Below are positions 60,319 through 64,000 of a DNA stretch of 64,000 bases, piece by piece; position 1 is the stretch's first letter; each line of letters begins with the position of its first letter. A program made the translations under genes and the position numbers. Source of the stretch: DASSUW01 sp963849695 (GTDB lineage Bacteria > Actinomycetota > Thermoleophilia > Solirubrobacterales > Solirubrobacteraceae). The notes under the pieces were generated by a model, which worked only from the letters and a program-made list of their open reading frames with translations, had not been told where the DNA came from and made no database searches. The DNA is taken from positions 1-64,000 of the forward strand of contig CAWKIT010000014.1 of the NCBI GenBank assembly GCA_963849695.1, read 5' to 3'.

Positions 60319-61257
60319 TTACGCCACGACCTCCATGCCGACCCTGTCGTCGTCGGCTGCCGCGCGCGGGTCCTCGACGGCGAGCACGGCGTCCAGCGCG
60401 GCGATCGCGATCGCGAGCTGCTCGTGGTCGGGCTCGCGGGTGGTGAGCTTCTGCAGCTGCATCCCCGGCCACATCAGCGTCTGCACCCAGCCCTTGCGGC
60501 GGTTGCGGCCGGCCCACTTGATGACCTCGAACGAGAGGCCGGCGATCAGCGGCACGCCGAGGATGCGCGACGCGAGCAGCAGGTACCAGGCGGGCAGCCC
60601 GATCGGCGCGAACACGAAGATGGCGACGATCATCACGATCAGCAGGAAGCTCGTCCCGCACCGCGGGTGCAGGCGCGAGAAGCGCCGGGCGTTCTCGGGC
60701 GTGAGCGGCAGGCTCGCCTCGAAGCAGGCGATCGTCTTGTGCTCGGCGCCGTGGAACTCGAACACCCGGCGTAGATCGCGCAGGCGGGCGATCACGACGA
60801 GGTAGCCGAGGAAGATCGCGGTGCGCACGAGGCCCTCGACCAGCCAGAAGAGGAACGCCGAGCCGAGCTGGTCCTTGAACAGGCTCGTGAGCCCGACCGG
60901 CACGACGAAGAACAGGCCGACCGCGAACAGCAGCGCGACCACGATCGTCCCGAACCACACGGGGCCCGAGATCGGCTCCTCGTCCTCCTCCTGCTGGGCG
61001 TTGACCGACAGGCCGAGCGCCTTGAAGCCGATGTTGAGCGACTCGGCGAGCGCGACGACGCCGCGGACCACCGGCCACCGCAGCACGCGGTGGCGCTTCG
61101 TCCACGAGACGAGCGGGAACGACTGGACGTCGACCTCGCCGTCGGGCCTGCGGACCGCGACCGCCCAGGTCGACACCCCGCGCATCATCACGCCCTCCAT
61201 GACGGCCTGGCCGCCGACGGGGGCGTCGCGCTGCGCGCTCAGCAGGTCGTCGCTCAC
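60319..61257 (-). CDS. DUF1385 (YqhQ-like) membrane protein
   Basis: About 312 residues. GGQAVMEGVMMRGVSTWAVAVR at the N terminus and EFHGAEHKTIACFEASLPLT in the middle are diagnostic for DUF1385. Three to four hydrophobic helices (TIVVALLFAVGLFFVVPVGL, SFLLIVMIVAIFVFAPIGLP). Function unknown; the family is regularly next to rpmE and prfA, as here. GTG 61257 is used; a TTG two codons upstream is possible. Confidence 0.92.
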   Translation of the reverse strand: MSDDLLSAQRDAPVGGQAVMEGVMMRGVSTWAVAVRRPDGEVDVQSFPLVSWTKRHRVLRWPVVRGVVALAESLNIGFKALGLSVNAQQEEDEEPISGPVWFGTIVVALLFAVGLFFVVPVGLTSLFKDQLGSAFLFWLVEGLVRTAIFLGYLVVIARLRDLRRVFEFHGAEHKTIACFEASLPLTPENARRFSRLHPRCGTSFLLIVMIVAIFVFAPIGLPAWYLLLASRILGVPLIAGLSFEVIKWAGRNRRKGWVQTLMWPGMQLQKLTTREPDHEQLAIAIAALDAVLAVEDPRAAADDDRVGMEVVA

Positions 61258-61296
61258 CGACAATGCATCGGCAGCGACGACCCGCTACTGGAGGCG

Positions 61297-61515
61297 CTAG
61301 GCCTGGCCGCCGCGCTGGCGCTTGGCGGCGCGGCGCTGGAAGCGCTCGACGCGGCCGCCGGTGTCCACGAGCTTCTGCTTGCCCGTGTAGAAGGGGTGGC
61401 AGTTGGAGCAGATCTCCACGTGCAGGTCACCCTTGGTCGAGCGCGTCTTGAACGTGTTCCCGCACGTGCAGGTCACGGTCGCCTCGACGTACTCCGGATG
61501 GATCTCGGTCTTCAT
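61297..61515 (-). CDS. rpmE: 50S ribosomal protein L31 (zinc form)
   Basis: 72 residues. MKTEIHPEYVEATVTCTCGN, then ICSNCHPFYTGKQKLVDTGG. The Cys-x-Cys and Cys-x2-Cys set marks the zinc-binding C+ form. Ends in a basic tail. Start of the rpmE-DUF1385-prfA cluster. Confidence 0.97.
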   Translation of the reverse strand: MKTEIHPEYVEATVTCTCGNTFKTRSTKGDLHVEICSNCHPFYTGKQKLVDTGGRVERFQRRAAKRQRGGQA

Positions 61516-61561
61516 GATGAGAATCAGTGTAGATGGCCCTACACGTCCCCGATCGCGGTTC

Positions 61562-62254
61562 TCACGGGCAGCGGACGGTGAGCGCGTTGTCGCCCTCGTT
61601 GCGCTCGTCCACGAGGTCGAGCGGGTCGGCCTCCGCGGTCACGCGCGCCGTGGGCTCGCAGGCCGGCCCGTCGGCCTCGACGAACCGCTCCTCGCCGGGC
61701 TCGAGGCCATCAGCGATCACGAGCGGCGCGAGGCCGGAGACTTGAAGGTCGAAGGCGCCGGTCGCGCTGCGGCCGGTGTTGGCGATCCGCACGACATAGT
61801 GGCTGCCGTCCTCGACCGACAGGCCGAGCAGCTTCAGGTTCGGCCGGTGGTCGGGCTGCCAACAGGCGCGCGAGCGGGCGCGGGCGGCGGCGACGATCTC
61901 GCCGTCGGCGTCGACCCAGCGGAACCGCACCAGCGTCCGGTAGTGGCTCGGCCCGACGAGCTGGGTGACGCGGCGGGTGGAGATGAAGCGGGTGGTCGCC
62001 GCGTCGGCCGTCCGCCAGCCACCGAGCTCCGGCGCGGCCACGCGGCGCCACGCCCTGCCGGGCCTGCGCGCCTCGAGCGTGAAGCGCAGCTTCATCCGCG
62101 CCGACCCGGCGACCTTGTCCATCCGGGCCTCGAACTCGGCCGCGCGGTCGCGCGGCTGGCACGCGGTCAGGGTCACGGAAGCAGGCGCGGCCGCGGCCGA
62201 GGAGACCGGCGCGAGGAGCGCCACGAGAGCGGTGATGAGCGCCGCACGGAGCAT
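61562..62254 (-). CDS. Secreted CARDB-like domain protein
   Basis: 230 residues from ATG 62254. Signal peptide LRAALITALVALLAPVSSAA. First half: a beta domain with TACQPRDRAAEFEARM, LEARRPGRAWRRV and FRWVDADGEIV. Second half: a CARDB-like Ig-fold (LKLLGLSVEDGSHYVVRIAN, LEPGEERFVEADGPACEP, VDERNEGDNALTVRCP). Four to five Cys could form disulphides. The pattern is common in Thermoleophilia-type exported proteins; function unknown. A longer TTG start lies 21 bp upstream. Confidence 0.8.
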   Translation of the reverse strand: MLRAALITALVALLAPVSSAAAAPASVTLTACQPRDRAAEFEARMDKVAGSARMKLRFTLEARRPGRAWRRVAAPELGGWRTADAATTRFISTRRVTQLVGPSHYRTLVRFRWVDADGEIVAAARARSRACWQPDHRPNLKLLGLSVEDGSHYVVRIANTGRSATGAFDLQVSGLAPLVIADGLEPGEERFVEADGPACEPTARVTAEADPLDLVDERNEGDNALTVRCP

Positions 62255-62302
62255 GGGCTCCACATAACGCGTCAACCGCGCCCGAGTTTCGGGGTGTGTC
62301 AG

Positions 62303-64000
62303 CTACGTGATCTGGTACATGGGGCCGTCGCCGCCCTCGGGCGGCGTCAGGCGCCCGCCCTTGGCGGTGATCGCGCCGCACTGCACGCAGTTCGACGGGT
62401 TCACGATCAGCTCGACCTGCCCGTTGTCCGGCGCGTCCTCGGGGATCTCGTAGACGCCGGCGGGGCACATCCACGCCCACGCCTCGGCGACCTCGCGCGG
62501 CACCCGCCGCTGGATCCGGATGTGGCTGGGGGCGTCGTCGCGCGTCGCGTTGCCGGTCAGGAAGACGCCCGACAGCTTGTCGAACGTGTACTTGCCGTCG
62601 GGCTTCGGATAGCGCTCGTCGCGGTCCGAGGGCTCGACCGGGCTGTCGGCGTCGCGGTGCGTCGGCCAGTGCCCGCCCGGGAAGCGGCCCTTGGTCACGA
62701 CCATCGCGTTGCTGATCGCCCCGCCGGCGATCAGGCCCTTGCCGAACGGCTGCTTCATGTTGCGCGACTGCCACAGGTCCTTGCCGATCTCGGAGTCGTA
62801 GACCGCGGTCTCGTAGGCCGAGAAGTCGTTCGAGCCGGCCTTCAGCTGGGCGTAGATCGTCTCGGCTGCGAGCATCCCGGAGCGGATCGCGTAGTGGATG
62901 CCCTTCAGCCGCGGCACGTTGACCATGCCGCCGGCGTCGCCGCACACCACCAGGCCGGGCGCGTGCAGCTTCGGCATCGCCCAGTAGCCGCCCTCGGGGA
63001 TCGCCTTCGCGCCCCACGCCACCCGCTTCCCCTCGGAAAGGATGTTGCGCACCAGCGGGTGGAGCTTGAACTCCTGCAGCACGTCGTGGACCGACAGCCG
63101 GGCGTCGGTGTGGTCGAGGCCGACCACGAAGCCGATCGAGACCTTCGGCGTCTCCCCCTCGCGGTTCATCCCGTAGATCCAGGAGCCGCCGAACTCCTTC
63201 CACTTCGCCCCCGGCCGCAGCGGCCAGCCGAGCGTGTGGACGACCTTCGGGAACGGCTTGGAGACCTCCCACACCTCCTTGACGCCGAGCGCCCACACCT
63301 GCGGGTCGTGCGGCGCCAGGTCGAGGGCCCGGAGCGCGGCGCCGGTCAGGTGGCCCCAGCAGCCCTCGGCGAGCACCGTGGCCTTCGCCACGACGTCGGA
63401 GCCCGGCTCGAAGTTCGACTTCTCGCCGCCCTCCCGGTCGCGCCCCTTGTCGCCGGTCCGCACGCCGCGAACGACGCCGTCCTCGACCAGCAGCTTGTGG
63501 CCGGTGGTCTCGGTCAGCAGGTAGGCGCCGGCCTCCTCCGCCTTCTCGGCCAGCCAGCGGTTGAGCTCGGCCAGCGCCACGACGTGGTTGCCGTGGTTGC
63601 GGAACGGCGGCGGGGTCGGCTTCAGCGGCACCGCGCGCTTGCCGTTGAGCATGAAGTACACGGTCTCGGCCTCGACCGGCCCGTAGCTCGGCCACGAGTC
63701 GTCGTCGGGAACCTTGCGCCTTCGGCGCGCGTGTCCTTGGAACAGGTCCTTGATCGCGGACGGGTTCATGACCGCGCCCGAGAGCTGGTGGGCGCCGGCG
63801 ACCTTGCCCTTCTCGATCACCGCCACCGGCACCTCGCCGAGCTGCTCGGTCAGCTCGGGGTCGTCCTCGAGCAGCTGCAGCAGCCGGATCGCGCACGCGA
63901 GCCCGGCCTGGCCGCCGCCGACGATCGCGACCCCGACCTCGATCCGCTCGTCCTCCGGGTCGGTCGGAGGGCCGGTGAACTCGTCCGCCGAGTCGACCGG
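62303..64000 (-). CDS. Electron-transfer flavoprotein:quinone oxidoreductase, N terminus beyond the window
   Basis: At least 565 residues are in the window; the frame is open to 64000. FAD motif VGVAIVGGGQAGLACAIRL is near the visible start, then GAHQLSGAVMNPSAIKDLF, WGAKAIPEGGYWAMPKLHAP, LVVCGDAGGMVNVPRLKGIH and SGMLAAETIYAQL. These match ETF-QO, which passes electrons from acyl-CoA dehydrogenases via ETF to quinone. The C-terminal iron-sulfur segment has CPAGVYE and NCVQCGAITAKGG. Mammalian ETF-QO has four Cys (C..C-x2-C-x2-C); here the last is replaced by Ile, leaving three. The cluster could be altered or completed by another ligand. Confidence 0.88.
   Translation of the reverse strand, partial: PVDSADEFTGPPTDPEDERIEVGVAIVGGGQAGLACAIRLLQLLEDDPELTEQLGEVPVAVIEKGKVAGAHQLSGAVMNPSAIKDLFQGHARRRRKVPDDDSWPSYGPVEAETVYFMLNGKRAVPLKPTPPPFRNHGNHVVALAELNRWLAEKAEEAGAYLLTETTGHKLLVEDGVVRGVRTGDKGRDREGGEKSNFEPGSDVVAKATVLAEGCWGHLTGAALRALDLAPHDPQVWALGVKEVWEVSKPFPKVVHTLGWPLRPGAKWKEFGGSWIYGMNREGETPKVSIGFVVGLDHTDARLSVHDVLQEFKLHPLVRNILSEGKRVAWGAKAIPEGGYWAMPKLHAPGLVVCGDAGGMVNVPRLKGIHYAIRSGMLAAETIYAQLKAGSNDFSAYETAVYDSEIGKDLWQSRNMKQPFGKGLIAGGAISNAMVVTKGRFPGGHWPTHRDADSPVEPSDRDERYPKPDGKYTFDKLSGVFLTGNATRDDAPSHIRIQRRVPREVAEAWAWMCPAGVYEIPEDAPDNGQVELIVNPSNCVQCGAITAKGGRLTPPEGGDGPMYQIT

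Noticed and set aside
61516..61561. Zur-type box upstream of rpmE (TGATGAGAATCA)
   Set aside because: Too short and imperfect a match, and the zinc-containing L31 form is not usually the Zur-repressed copy.

Overview
The DNA is very GC-rich, and coding regions show strong G/C bias at third positions, many GTG starts and frequent ATGA/GTGA stop-start overlaps. Together with the gene families and gene order, this points to a high-GC actinomycete-type bacterium (Actinomycetota), probably of the Thermoleophilia/Solirubrobacterales kind. The phylum is well supported; the class is an inference. Several single-base frame breaks in otherwise ordinary genes (glutamine synthetase, an aldehyde dehydrogenase, an MFS transporter, tsaC) suggest a draft assembly with residual indels.

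Layout. (1) 1-2.9 kb: a broken glutamine synthetase tail abuts a headless LacI-type regulator at about 650, which looks like an assembly or recombination junction. A perfect 16-bp operator palindrome and a secreted alpha/beta hydrolase follow. (2) 3.0-16.1 kb: a complete glycerol/dihydroxyacetone island on the minus strand, in transcription order dhaK, dhaL, an IclR regulator, glpK2, glpF, glpK1, glpA, glpB, glpC and a DhaM-HPr-Enzyme I fusion. The glpF promoter carries a row of GACA-W-TGTC boxes spaced 20 bp apart. (3) 16.2-23.4 kb: plsC, a membrane protein, a divergent TPP enzyme, a SnoaL-like secreted protein, a divergent EamA/LysR pair with a GNAT, and a DUF4394 protein. (4) 23.5-33.3 kb: a tightly overlapping minus-strand operon (M20 peptidase, LCP ligase, UDP-glucose dehydrogenase, sugar nucleotidyltransferase, phosphosugar isomerase, amidohydrolase, aldehyde dehydrogenase) that links cell-surface glycan supply with catabolic enzymes. 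(5) 33.3-40.8 kb: the atpI-B-E-F-H-A-G-D-C operon with a good promoter. (6) 40.8-51.9 kb: an accessory block (large secreted beta-domain protein, acyl-CoA ligase, cupredoxin-like protein, MFS, OsmC, APC permease, substrate-binding lipoprotein, cupin, small ORFs) rich in palindromic elements. (7) 51.9-64 kb: the old actinobacterial order rpmE, DUF1385, prfA, prmC, tsaC, glyA, wecA, with an MFS-cyclic-nucleotide-domain fusion and an atypical protein kinase inserted, ending in a partial ETF:quinone oxidoreductase.

How it works together. GlpF admits glycerol, GlpK makes glycerol-3-phosphate and GlpABC oxidises it to DHAP with electrons going to quinone. DhaK/DhaL phosphorylate dihydroxyacetone using phosphate relayed from PEP by the single-chain DhaM-HPr-EI. 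PlsC next door can use glycerol-3-phosphate-derived lysophosphatidate for lipids. 

The least explained signals are repeats. One is a roughly 100-bp structured element in two copies with conserved arms and loop but different, self-complementary stems (33.7 and 50.8 kb). There are two long nested palindromes of MITE type that each abut a TAG stop codon (45.4 and 54.5 kb). A double-hairpin repeat forms the C-terminal coding tail of two unrelated proteins (6.7 and 31.5 kb). GGGGTCTGACCCC-type palindromes lie inside the Enzyme I coding region (4.5 kb) and after the acyl-CoA ligase (43.75 kb).
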